NCBI RefSeq assembly: GCF_028622115.1
Contig: NZ_CP097263.1
Location: 4,216,001-4,280,000, forward strand
Reading direction: 5' to 3'
Source: Kutzneria chonburiensis
GTDB lineage: Bacteria > Actinomycetota > Actinomycetes > Mycobacteriales > Pseudonocardiaceae
Length of the DNA stretch: 64,000 nucleotides
Below are positions 25,189-33,673 of this stretch, in pieces. The notes below the pieces were generated by a model. That model did not search any database, had not been told where the DNA came from, and was given only the letters and a program-made list of their open reading frames with translations. Positions within the stretch are counted from its first letter, which is position 1; every line of letters starts with the position of its first letter. The translations under genes were made by a program, and so were the position numbers.

Positions 25189-26502
25189 ATGCAGGCGACC
25201 CCCGCACTCAAACCATTGTTGATGAACGCTGAACCACTCGCCGAAATCCTTCGTGACAACCCGGAGAGATGGGCGGTATTGGCGGCCGAACTGGCGGCGG
25301 CGTATCCGCAGGGCGCGAAAGAGGACAAGGTGTACACCCTCGGCACGGTGTACTACGCGTTCAAGAAGGACCGGCTGATCGTGCCGTACCAGAAGGGCGT
25401 CAACGAGGGCCTTGTCACCAAGGTGGTGAATTTCCTCGAAGTGTTCATGACGGCCAACGGGTAGTGGACCTACATCAACCAGCAGCCCTGGTACACGAAT
25501 CATGGGCACGTCATCGGTATCGACATCAACTTCTATCCGAACCGGGCCCAGGCGGCCTACAAGGTGACGCCGCAGTTCCACAAGGACACCGGCGGCAACA
25601 ACATCTTCGTCAACCTAGTGTTCGACAACGCCAATCCCATCGAGGCCACCGAGTGGTTCGTCGACGTCGAGGAGCCGGGCGGACTGCGCGCGAAGTGGCA
25701 GGAGCGGCTGCTGCCGGCGGAGCACCGCAAGGAGCTGGCCGACCTGCGCGAGTACCTCCGACTCCACCGCGACGAGCAGCGAAGCCTGCTCGAGGTGCAG
25801 GGCGGCGTGCTCGAAGGCCGGCACATCTGCGTGTCCTGGGTGGACGACCTGGTCTGGCACGCGACGCCGACGGTGAACCAGCGCTACGAGTACCACGCCG
25901 CCGACGCCATCGCCGACTACGCCGCCAGCACCAGGGCAGCCACGTTCCTGGCCACCACTGTGCTGCCCGACCGCTCCGTGAGCAACTACTACGATTACAG
26001 CAGGCTCACCTACCGGAGCACCGGCAAGAATTACGACATCCATCTGGTCGAGCTCGTCGGCACGATCGCCGACGAACCTGGCACGGCACTGGTCACCTGG
26101 CTGACAACCGCGGGCAAACGGCAGCAGGACATCGACTGCGACCTCGCCGTCACTGCCTGGATGGCGCTCTACGCCAACGATCGGAAAACCTTCGAGAACG
26201 ACGTGGCGTTGCGCGACAAAACGTCGTGGCGGCTGACCGGGGGCACGGCCGAGGCGATCGCCTACGACGACCGGCTGGCGAAGGACCCCTCCGTCGGCGA
26301 AGCGATCACCACCAACGAACAGCCGGTCGGCCTGGCCAAGATCCGCCGGGCCAACAGCGCCGGTTCCGAGGAGTTCAAGAAGCGGCTGGCCGATGTCGCC
26401 GCGGCCAATGCGAGCGTGCCTCGCCGATTCATCCGAACCTGGGTGCGAATTCTGCCGGCGACCAGCGCCGAGGTGCGGGACGCCGGTTTCCGGGTCCAGT
26501 GA
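25189..26502 (+). pseudogene. Unrecognised 437-codon gene interrupted by an in-frame TAG
   Basis: One frame runs from ATG 25189 to TGA 26500-26502, broken only by TAG at 25462-25464. Both sides are coding-like: before it NFLEVFMTANG, after it WTYINQQPWYTNHG and a 345-residue remainder with ordinary codon use. The first part contains VYTLGTVYYAFKKDRLIVPYQKG; the second ATEWFVDVEEPGG, a charged helix (HRKELADLREYLRLHRDEQRS) and VSWVDDLVWH. No family recognised, no signal peptide or TM segment. A TGG-to-TAG or CAG-to-TAG change would explain the lesion. If the stop is real the only products are a 91-residue peptide and a possible downstream re-initiation at 25564. Confidence 0.65.
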
Positions 26503-26619
26503 GGCGTCCGGTCACCGTAAATCGCGTGGACAGGTGACCGACGAGAGGCCATGATCGCCCGAGCGTCACGCGGAGCGGTCACAGCCCTGTGCGACGTGGC
26601 GGAGGAAGACCCCTCCGCG

Positions 26620-26650
26620 GGGCCGGCCGGGTCGACGACCCGGCCGGCCC
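26620..26650. terminator. Perfect 15-1-15 bp palindrome, bidirectional terminator
   Basis: GGGCCGGCCGGGTCG, central A, exact complement; 19 bases from the 3' end of the minus-strand acetyltransferase gene and about 120 bases after the plus-strand gene. Confidence 0.75.
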
Positions 26651-26669
26651 TTCACCTTTCGCCGGGCGT

Positions 26670-27641
26670 TCAGCCGGCCAGTGCCCAGCTCACGTGGCGC
26701 AGCGCGGGCGCGAAGCCGGCCTTCTCGTAGATGCCGAACGTCTCGACGGGATTCTCCTGGTCCACGCTCACGCGGACCTGATCGAAGCCCTGATCGGCGG
26801 CAGCCCGCAGCGCGTGCCCGATCAACGTCCCGGCGACACCCCGCCTCCGGTAGTCCCGGAGCGTGCCGATGAGCACGAAGCGCGCCTCGCGAACTCCGGT
26901 GACCACCGTGTCGCCCTCCCAGTACTTGGTCAGCAGCATGCCCGCCGCGGCACCGTTGGCCACGTCCCGGAGCAGGAAGCTGACGTCGGGCCGGAACGTG
27001 TGGTTGATCATCCTGTTCTGCCAGTTGTCCACGGGCATCTCCGCCAGCCCCGCGTCCTTGAACGCCTCGTTCCGGATCCGCCGGAACTCCTCGTCGTTCC
27101 GCTCCGACCACGGCTCGACCCGCAGCCCGTCGGGGACCGCCGAGTCGGGAATCGCGGCACCGAGCGGGTGCACCAGGTGCTGGGAGTAGAAGACCGGCGC
27201 GAAACCCCGGGAACGGAACAACTCGGCAGCGCCCGCGATGTGTTCGGCCTTCTGGGCGACGATCACGAGCTTCACCGTCGGGTGCTGCCGCGCGTGTTGT
27301 GCCTTCACCGCCGCCACCGCGGCATCCACGAGCACCGTGCCGATACCGCGGCGGCGGTAGTCGGGATGGACCCCGCCCTCGACGAGGACCCGGTGGACTT
27401 CTTCCGTGGCCGGCTTGTAGCTCGCCTTCATGAACCCGACCATCAGGTTGCCGTCGAAGGCCGCGAGGCTCGCACGCTGCCGGTCCAGGTAGGGGTCGAC
27501 CAGCTCCTGGAGCGTGTCCTCGGCAAGGTAGAACTCGCCGAGCTGGTCGGCGGTCTCCATGGCGTTGAGGAGATCGGCCGACGTCTGCGCGTCCGCAGGG
27601 GTGAGCGGCCGCCACGTGAGCGAGCTGGAATCGCTGGTCAT
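26670..27641 (-). CDS. Tandem GNAT N-acetyltransferase
   Basis: 323 residues with two GNAT domains. Domain 1 has the acetyl-CoA pyrophosphate loop in VHPDYRRRGIGTVLVDAAV; domain 2 in LRDYRRRGVAGTLIGHAL followed by VSVDQENPVETFGIYEKAGF. Two-domain GNATs of this size include mycothiol synthase, but the flanking residues do not let me claim it. ATG 27641 is preceded by TACTGT and seven bases, a leaderless start. It stands alone, opposite in direction to both neighbours. Confidence 0.85.
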   Translation of the reverse strand: MTSDSSSLTWRPLTPADAQTSADLLNAMETADQLGEFYLAEDTLQELVDPYLDRQRASLAAFDGNLMVGFMKASYKPATEEVHRVLVEGGVHPDYRRRGIGTVLVDAAVAAVKAQHARQHPTVKLVIVAQKAEHIAGAAELFRSRGFAPVFYSQHLVHPLGAAIPDSAVPDGLRVEPWSERNDEEFRRIRNEAFKDAGLAEMPVDNWQNRMINHTFRPDVSFLLRDVANGAAAGMLLTKYWEGDTVVTGVREARFVLIGTLRDYRRRGVAGTLIGHALRAAADQGFDQVRVSVDQENPVETFGIYEKAGFAPALRHVSWALAG

Positions 27642-27648
27642 GCGGCCG

Positions 27649-27654
27649 ACAGTA
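27649..27654 (-). promoter_or_regulatory. -10 element TACTGT (minus strand) for a leaderless start
   Basis: On the minus strand TACTGT is followed by seven bases and ATG 27641 of the acetyltransferase gene. No ribosome-binding site. Confidence 0.45.
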
Positions 27655-27773
27655 TGGACTCCCGGCCAAGGCTGTCACCTCGGTTTCCGCTGGATCCACA
27701 GTCGGCCAGATCCGCCAGGTATCGGGACTCCTGGCGGATCTCGACGGCCGTCGAACCGTGTGCTACCACTTCG

Positions 27774-27947
27774 TGGGGCGCGCTCGTCTGGTACGGCGGC
27801 GGTGGCGGGCACGGCCACGTGGCCATCGCCACCAGCAACCACGACGTCATCGGGACCTCGGCGCCACGGGCGGTCGGCGAACGGTCCATCGACGCCCACT
27901 CGCAGTACCGCGGTTGGAGCACCGCTACGTTCCCGTTCGCGGGCTGA
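27774..27947 (+). pseudogene. C-terminal remnant of a secreted cell-wall hydrolase-like protein
   Basis: Only the last 57 codons are recognisable: WGALVWYGGGGGHGHVAIAT, then DVIGTSAPRAVGERSI and GWSTATFPFAG before TGA 27945. This GALVxY...GHVAI pattern with a conserved His is the C-terminal half of CHAP/NlpC-like peptidoglycan hydrolases of actinobacteria. Upstream (27642-27773) the frame shows no homologous sequence, start codon or ribosome-binding site, so the rest has been deleted. It ends at the very strong hairpin shared with the next gene. Confidence 0.6.
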
Positions 27948-27955
27948 GCAGCCGC

Positions 27956-27994
27956 CCCGCGGCCGCCGCCCGAGCATCGGGCGGCGGCCGCGGG
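27956..27994. terminator. 18-bp perfect stem, 3-base loop, between convergent genes
   Basis: CCCGCGGCCGCCGCCCGA, loop GCA, exact complement. Eight bases after the hydrolase remnant and immediately before the 3' end of the WD40 gene; the strongest hairpin in the window. Confidence 0.85.
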
Positions 27995-27995
27995 A

Positions 27996-30900
27996 TCAGC
28001 ACGGCGGCTCGTAGGCATCGTCGCCGAAGTGCTGTCGCCACTCCTCCGGCGAGATCCGCGCGCCCGCGAAGGCGCAGATCCGCCCGGCGACCGCCTCGAC
28101 GTCGGTGTCCCAGACCCGGGTGAGGGTGTCGCCGACGGTGGCGAAGCGTCGGGAGTCCGCCGCGTAGGCCGGGATCAGCAGCTCGGGATCGGACACCACT
28201 GCCGTCAACTCCGGGTGCCGGCGATCGGCCAGCGACCAGACGCGGATCGTGTTGTCCAAGCCGGCCGTCAGCAAGGACTTCCCGTCCGGGCTGAACGACG
28301 CGCCCACGACAGCGTCGGTGTGCCCGACCAGGGTGACCGGATCGTCGAGCTTTCGGCCGGTGACGTCCCACAGACGCGCGGTCCAGTCGTAGCCGGCGCT
28401 GACGAGGATCTGCTGGTTCGGGCTGAAGCGGGCCACGACGACGGCCTCGGTGTGCGCTGTGGAATGGGAGAGCTCAAGCGGGTTGGCCGGGTCGGTGGTG
28501 TTCCAGAGCCATATGCCGTGGTTGGTATCGGCCGTGGCCATGAGGGCGCCGTTGTCGGCGAAGGCGATGCTGTTGACGTCGTCGAAGTCCTTGTCGATCG
28601 TCTTGAGCCATCGGGGATCCCGAGGTTTGCTCACGTCCCAGATCATGAGGTGGCCGGCGTTGTCGCCGGTGACCAGGATCCGTCCGCCGGGATGGAGCGC
28701 GGCGGCGCGAAGGTCGTCGATCGGCAGCTCGACCAGCCGCTCGGGATGCGTTGGGTCGCCGATGTCCCACAGTGTCACGGCTTTGTGCTTGGCCACGGTG
28801 ACCTGCAAGCGCAGAGAGTGCTCGGCGGCACCGGGGCCTTCGACACCGACCAGCATGCGGCGGCCCGGATCGGTGACGTCCCACAGCTGCGTCGGCCGGT
28901 CGCCCAGCAGAGCGAGTTCGGGCCCGGGCGGCCCGACTGCGCGTGGACCACGGGTGGTGAGCAGGGACAGCGGGTCGTGCCAAACGTGGACGCTGCCGCC
29001 GACGCCGCCGGCGATCACGTCGCCGTCGCGGGTGAAAGCCGTGCTGAGCAGTCGGCTGGACAGCCCGAGGTGCGCGAGTTCCCTGCCGGTGGCGGCGTCG
29101 TACAGGGTGATCCGCTTGTCGTTGCCGCCGGTCGCCAGGATCGTGCCGTCAGGGCTGAACGCCAGCCCGAACAGCATGTCGCTGGTTGCCGGCCGCACGG
29201 GAGTGGAGAAGTGACGATCGGCGTCCACATGATAGATCCGCAGGTCGTAGCCGGAGCCGGACACGGCCAGCGTGCGGCCGTCCGGGCCGAACACGGCCGC
29301 GTCCAGCCCTTCGCCGGCGTTCATCGTGATCTGAGTCGGCGGCCGGTCGAGGTCGTGGGCGTCCCACAGCAGCACCGTCCCGTTCCCACCGGTGAGCAGG
29401 CTGGCGCCGTCCGGGCTGAACGCCACGAACTCGGCCACACCGTGTCCAGGCAGCACCGTCAGCGGCGTGACCGATCCCGACGGGCCGACGCGCCACAGGC
29501 GAACGACGTCCGAGTCACCGGTCGCGAGCACTTGGCCGTCCGGGCTGAACGCGCCGCCGCGAATCGCGCCGTCCAGCCGGGCCACTTCCGTCGGATGCTC
29601 GGATTTGGTGACGTCCCACAGCCGGCCTTGGCCTGTCTCGGCGGTGAAGAGGATTCGCGTCGCCGGACCGGGACGGAAGGCGACGGCGGAGATATGCCCT
29701 GAAGTGGGCAGCACACCGAGCGGCTGTTGCCGGTGCGGCTGCGTGACATCCCACAGCTGGGTGATGCCGTTGTTGGTGCCCATGGCCAACGTTCGCTGAT
29801 CGGGAGCCACGGCGAGGGCCTGCACCCAGTCCCCGCCGCCGGCGTAGCGGGTGACGTAGGGGGCGATCGAGTCGAGCACCGCGCCGCGAGCTTCGACGGT
29901 CTGCGCCCGCCGGTACGCCGCCAGCGCCAGCTGCATCGCCAGCGCGGGATTGGTCTTGCGCAGCACGGCAACCTGCCCCGCGACCTTCTGCGAGACGGCG
30001 ATGTCCTGCGCGCGGCGGGCCTCAGCCCGTTGCCACAACGCGGTTCCGGTGGCTGCGGCCGACAACAGCACGAGCACGCTGAGCACCGCGACCAGCCGTC
30101 GGAGTCGGCGGGTGCCACGCTGCTGCTCGCTCGTGCTCGCGTCGAGGAACTCCCGCTCCGCCGGGCCGAGCTCACCGGTGTGGTCGGCCGCCCACGCCGT
30201 CGCGATCACAAGAGGTGCACCCTGGTAGAGCAGGGCGCGACTTCGCAGCGGCCGCCATGCCTCGGCGGCTTCGGCCAGGCGCTGGTAGGCAGCCAAACCG
30301 GCGCGGTCGGCTTCGATCCACCCCGACAGCCGCGGCCACGCCGTCAGCAGCGCCTCGTGGGTGATCTCCACGGTCGCCGTGTCCGCGGTGAGCAGCCGGG
30401 CCCGGACGAACACCGCGAGCACATCGGCCAGCGCCGGATCGGGCACCTGGCGATACAGCTGCTCGACGGCGACGCGGCGGCGGGTCTGACCCGTATCGGC
30501 CCCCACCTGCACGAGCCTCAACAAGAGCCGCCGGGCGGCGTCCTTGCCCGACGCGTCGAGTGAGCCGAATGCGCGTTCGGCCGTTGTCGCCACCGCGGCG
30601 CGAATCCCCCCGGTCAGCTGGTAGCCGGCGACCGTGAGCAGCCGGCCCTGGCGGTTCTGCCAGGTGACCAGCAACGCGTGCGCCAGCAACGGCAACGCCC
30701 CTGGATCGGCGGCCGTACCCGGCGGAGTCAGGTCCCGCAGCAGCAGCTCGACCAACCCCGGCTCCAACCCGAGTCCGGCCTGCCGGGCCGGGCGCTCGAT
30801 CGCGACGTGCAGTTCGTCGGCGGTCATCGGGCCCAGGGTCACCTGCCCGTCGGGCAGCGAGGCGGCGAGCGCGGGGTGAGCCAGCAGGTGCCCGTAGAAG

Positions 30901-31641
30901 TCGGCCCGCACGCCCAGGACCACCAGCGCCCGGGGCGCCTGCCCGTCCTGCGGGCTGGCCAGCGCGCAGAGGGTGTCCGAGGAACCGCTCGCGCTGCTGT
31001 TCGTCCTGGCACTGCGTGAAAAGCTCTTCGAGCTGGTCGACGACCAGCACCGCACGGCCGTTGTCCGGCAGTTCCGGCAGCGCCGCGAACGGGTCGTCGC
31101 CGGGCGTGAAGATCGTGACCGGCCAGTCGCGCGCGCCGTCCCGGGGCAGCACGCCGCGGGCCAGCGCCGGGATCAACCCGGCTCGCAATAGTGAGGACTT
31201 GCCCGCGCCCGACGGCGCCACGACCGTCACCGGCCCTGTGTCAAGGCTGGCGGTGACCCGCTCCAGCAGCTGCGCCAGGGCCCGTTCCCGGCCGTGGAAC
31301 CACTGCGCCTCCCCCGTCGTGAACGCCGCCAGCCCGCGGTACGGACAGCTCTCGTCGTTCGCTGCCGACTGGACGGGAATCGGCGGCGGAGCCGGCACCA
31401 ACGCGAGCAGCTCGCCGCCGGCGTCGAGCGCTTGGTCGCACAGCCGCGCCAGCGCCTCGGTGGCCGGCTTCTCGGCGTTCTCGATCTTGCTCAGGTAGCT
31501 CTTGCTGTAGTGCACCAGCGCCGCCAGCCCGGCCAGCGACAGCTCGCGCTTGGCCCGCCACCGTCGCAGCTCGGCCCCGAACACCGCGGATCTGTTCGGA
31601 TCGGCGTCCTGGCCTGCTGTTTCCCGCTGTTGACTTCCCAT
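27996..31641 (-). pseudogene. HTH-STAND NTPase-WD40 protein with a one-base frameshift
   Basis: Coding spans about 1215 codons in two frames. N-terminus from ATG 31641: XRE helix-turn-helix (SLAGLAALVHYSKSYLSKIE), then an nSTAND1 NTPase with Walker A PSGAGKSSLLRAG and Walker B RAVLVVDQLEELF. At about 30977 an extra C (plus strand) shifts the frame; the continuation DTLCALAS...RALVVLGVRADFYGH follows in the other frame, then ITHEALLTAWPRLSGW, a TM helix (LRRLVAVLSVLVLLSAAATG) and about 14 WD40 repeats (FSPDGTILATGGNDKRITLYD) to CysTGA at 27996. Such proteins are sensor/scaffold ATPases of conflict or signalling systems. Either pseudogene or assembly error; the long intact propeller after the shift favours a recent event. 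Confidence 0.75.
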
Positions 31642-31797
31642 CGGTGGACGGTCAACCCCTCGACTGCGCCGACGGGCACCCCGACGATCGAGGTGACAAC
31701 CCGTGACCGAGAAGTTACGACAGGTTCCGGTCAGGTCCGTCGGCCGCGGGATGTCACCGCCCGAGGAATCCCCGATCGAATGACAGGAGTGGTTGAC

Positions 31798-32244
31798 ATG
31801 CGCACGACTCTTCGCCTGATCACGGCGGCCGCCGTGATCGCCATCGGCTGTGCCGGCACCGCGCAGGCCGGCGCGACCTCGTATCAGCAGACCGTCACCA
31901 TCGTGGACGTGCAGGGGCAGAGTCCCCGCACTGTCGCCGGGTCGAAGGACGGGGTCTGCGACAACCAGGAGTTCTGCCTCTACACCGGCGCGAACCGCAC
32001 GGGCAGCGTGGTGGACCAGTTGGTGTACGACAACAATCTCGACGACACCTACATCGGACACCAGGGCACCGGCTCCTGGTGGAACCGCAGCAGCCACGAC
32101 TGGTACGTCTTCGACGGCCTGCACTGCAGCGGCCGCCAGGTTCGACTCGGAGCCAATTCGTGGAGCAACACCTCCTCGGCCTGGCGCGGCCACATCCGGT
32201 CGGCGGCCCGCGCGGACAGCCTGAGCACCTGTCAGAAGGGATGA
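31798..32244 (+). CDS. Secreted peptidase-inhibitor family I36-like protein
   Basis: 148 residues: signal peptide (TLRLITAAAVIAIGCAGTAQAG), then a small crystallin-like domain with VCDNQEFCLYTGANRTGSV, a pattern typical of actinobacterial I36 proteins, and paired cysteines (GLHCSGRQVRLG, LSTCQKG). The I36 type member inhibits a metalloprotease, but most relatives are uncharacterised. ATG 31798 has CAGGAG upstream. Divergent from the STAND-WD40 gene (156 bases between), convergent with the membrane protein gene. Confidence 0.75.
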   Translation: MRTTLRLITAAAVIAIGCAGTAQAGATSYQQTVTIVDVQGQSPRTVAGSKDGVCDNQEFCLYTGANRTGSVVDQLVYDNNLDDTYIGHQGTGSWWNRSSHDWYVFDGLHCSGRQVRLGANSWSNTSSAWRGHIRSAARADSLSTCQKG

Positions 32245-32283
32245 TCTACCACCAGCTCCCACGATAACGGGGGCATGATCGCC

Positions 32284-32320
32284 AGGCGGGCCGTCGAGGC
32301 TGTCGATCGGCGGCCCGCCT
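32284..32320. terminator. 10-bp stem hairpin between convergent genes
   Basis: AGGCGGGCCG pairs with CGGCCCGCCT around a 17-base loop; lies between the I36-like gene and the 3' end of the membrane protein gene, touching the stop codon of the latter. Confidence 0.6.
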
Positions 32321-33395
32321 ACTCGGGCTTTGCCGTGCTGTCGTCGATCTTGGCATCACTCGGTTGCGCTGACACCGCCGCACGTTTGGCGGCAAGGAAT
32401 TTCACGATGATGAGCTTGGCTGCGCTCTGCTCCTCTTCCGGCATCGTGAGCACGATTCGCTCGGCCGCCAGCGCCCGTTCGACCTCAAGTGGGTGCGCGA
32501 AGAACGCCCCCAGTTCCTTGGACGAGCTCTCCGAGTTCCGCAGGACAGCCCGCGCGACGTATCCGGTCACGCCCGCGCTGACCGCCGTGAGCACCGCGGA
32601 GGAGATCGCGGACGACGTGCTGTCGACGAACAGGGAGAAGGCTCCGACGCCCAGCATCAACACGGCCGCGCCGACCAGGGTCAGCCGCGTCAGTTGCCGA
32701 GTCGACTCGGCGTACTTGAGCACCAGCCGGTGGTAGTGCCGAAGCTGCTGCTTGTTCGACACCCAGAGGTTCTCGAACTCGGTTGACGGCACCTTCTCCT
32801 GCTCGTCCTCGATCGCCTTGAGGGCGGCGGCTATTTCGGCACGCCGCTCCGCCTCAAGTCGCAGGTGCCGCTTGACCGGAAGGTAGAGCAAGCAGAGGGC
32901 CAACAGCACGCCAAGGCCGATATAGGCGGAGTTCGTGACCCGTGACGCGAAGGCGTTCGCGCCGTCGAGCCGCGCACTCGCGTCCGCGAGCGCCTGCTCG
33001 GCCTTGCTCATCTTCGCGGCGCTGCTCTGATATTCGCCTTGGGCGAACGTCACAGCATCCTTCAGCGCATCAATTTCGCTGGCCGGCGAGAGAAAGACCG
33101 GATCCGTCGCCGCGCTGAGCGAAGCGCGGGCCGCTCGCAACCGATCATCCGTGGCCGACGCGTCGCGGCTGGCCGACAGAGCCGCGTTCTGGGCGGCCAC
33201 CTGGGCATGGCCTGCTTCTTCGATGGCGCCGCCAGCGACGACGAATCGAATGATCGCCCAGGTCACGGCCGAGACCACCACAACGGCGGCCATCGCCAGC
33301 CGGATGATCGACAGGTTGCGCGGCAGATGCCCGTCCGGGGCCTTGGGCACATCCGCCGTCGGTTCCGTTTCGGGTTCCGAGTTCGCGGTCTCCAC
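32319..33395 (-). CDS. Membrane coiled-coil protein resembling the TRADD-N-associated TM family
   Basis: 358 residues from GTG 33395 (GAGGGAG upstream). One TM helix near the N-terminus (LAMAAVVVVSAVTWAIIRFVV), a predicted coiled coil (residues about 65-155, many Ala/Ser/Glu heptads), a second TM (AYIGLGVLLALCLLYL), a charged linker, then ENLWVSNKQQLRHYHRLVLKYA followed by two TM helices and a short cytoplasmic tail. The LW-x-N-x2-L-x2-YH pattern before a TM pair resembles the two-TM domain described next to TRADD-N domains in bacterial conflict systems; this is recognition from memory. It lies downstream of the STAND ATPase gene on the same strand. Confidence 0.6.
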   Translation of the reverse strand: METANSEPETEPTADVPKAPDGHLPRNLSIIRLAMAAVVVVSAVTWAIIRFVVAGGAIEEAGHAQVAAQNAALSASRDASATDDRLRAARASLSAATDPVFLSPASEIDALKDAVTFAQGEYQSSAAKMSKAEQALADASARLDGANAFASRVTNSAYIGLGVLLALCLLYLPVKRHLRLEAERRAEIAAALKAIEDEQEKVPSTEFENLWVSNKQQLRHYHRLVLKYAESTRQLTRLTLVGAAVLMLGVGAFSLFVDSTSSAISSAVLTAVSAGVTGYVARAVLRNSESSSKELGAFFAHPLEVERALAAERIVLTMPEEEQSAAKLIIVKFLAAKRAAVSAQPSDAKIDDSTAKPE

Positions 33396-33673
33396 CCGTT
33401 CTCCCTCAGCTCGTCCGGCCCAGGATGAGTCGTGGGAGCTCGGGCAGTCGTTACCGCGTGGGAAGCAGCGAGGCAAACCCGAACATCGAGCAGCTCGGCA
33501 CGCCGGTCAGTACTGGTCCCGCTCGGCAGGCGCTCGCCCGCGCCGAACTGGCTCGCGTGCCACGGCAGAGCCTGCGGGGATTCGTCCACTGTGGCACCGA
33601 CGGCGAACAGCCTGTCCAGCTCGGCGAGTTGGATCGGCGGTGTCCATTGCGGACACATGCCGGAGGCAGGCGG
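33396..33673 (-). other. Gap holding a possible small gene (ATG 33658)
   Basis: The minus-strand frame from ATG 33658 (MCPQWTPPIQLAELDRLFAV) has about 55 codons of convincingly G/C-ending codons, then continues into and overlaps the start of the membrane protein gene, where the codon bias fades. No ribosome-binding site is clear. It is either a small gene with a lost stop or a remnant. Nothing else is visible here. Confidence 0.3.

Noticed and set aside
26670-27641. Assignment of the tandem GNAT as mycothiol synthase (MshD)
   Set aside because: Size and two-domain layout fit, but the substrate-binding residues could not be verified by eye.
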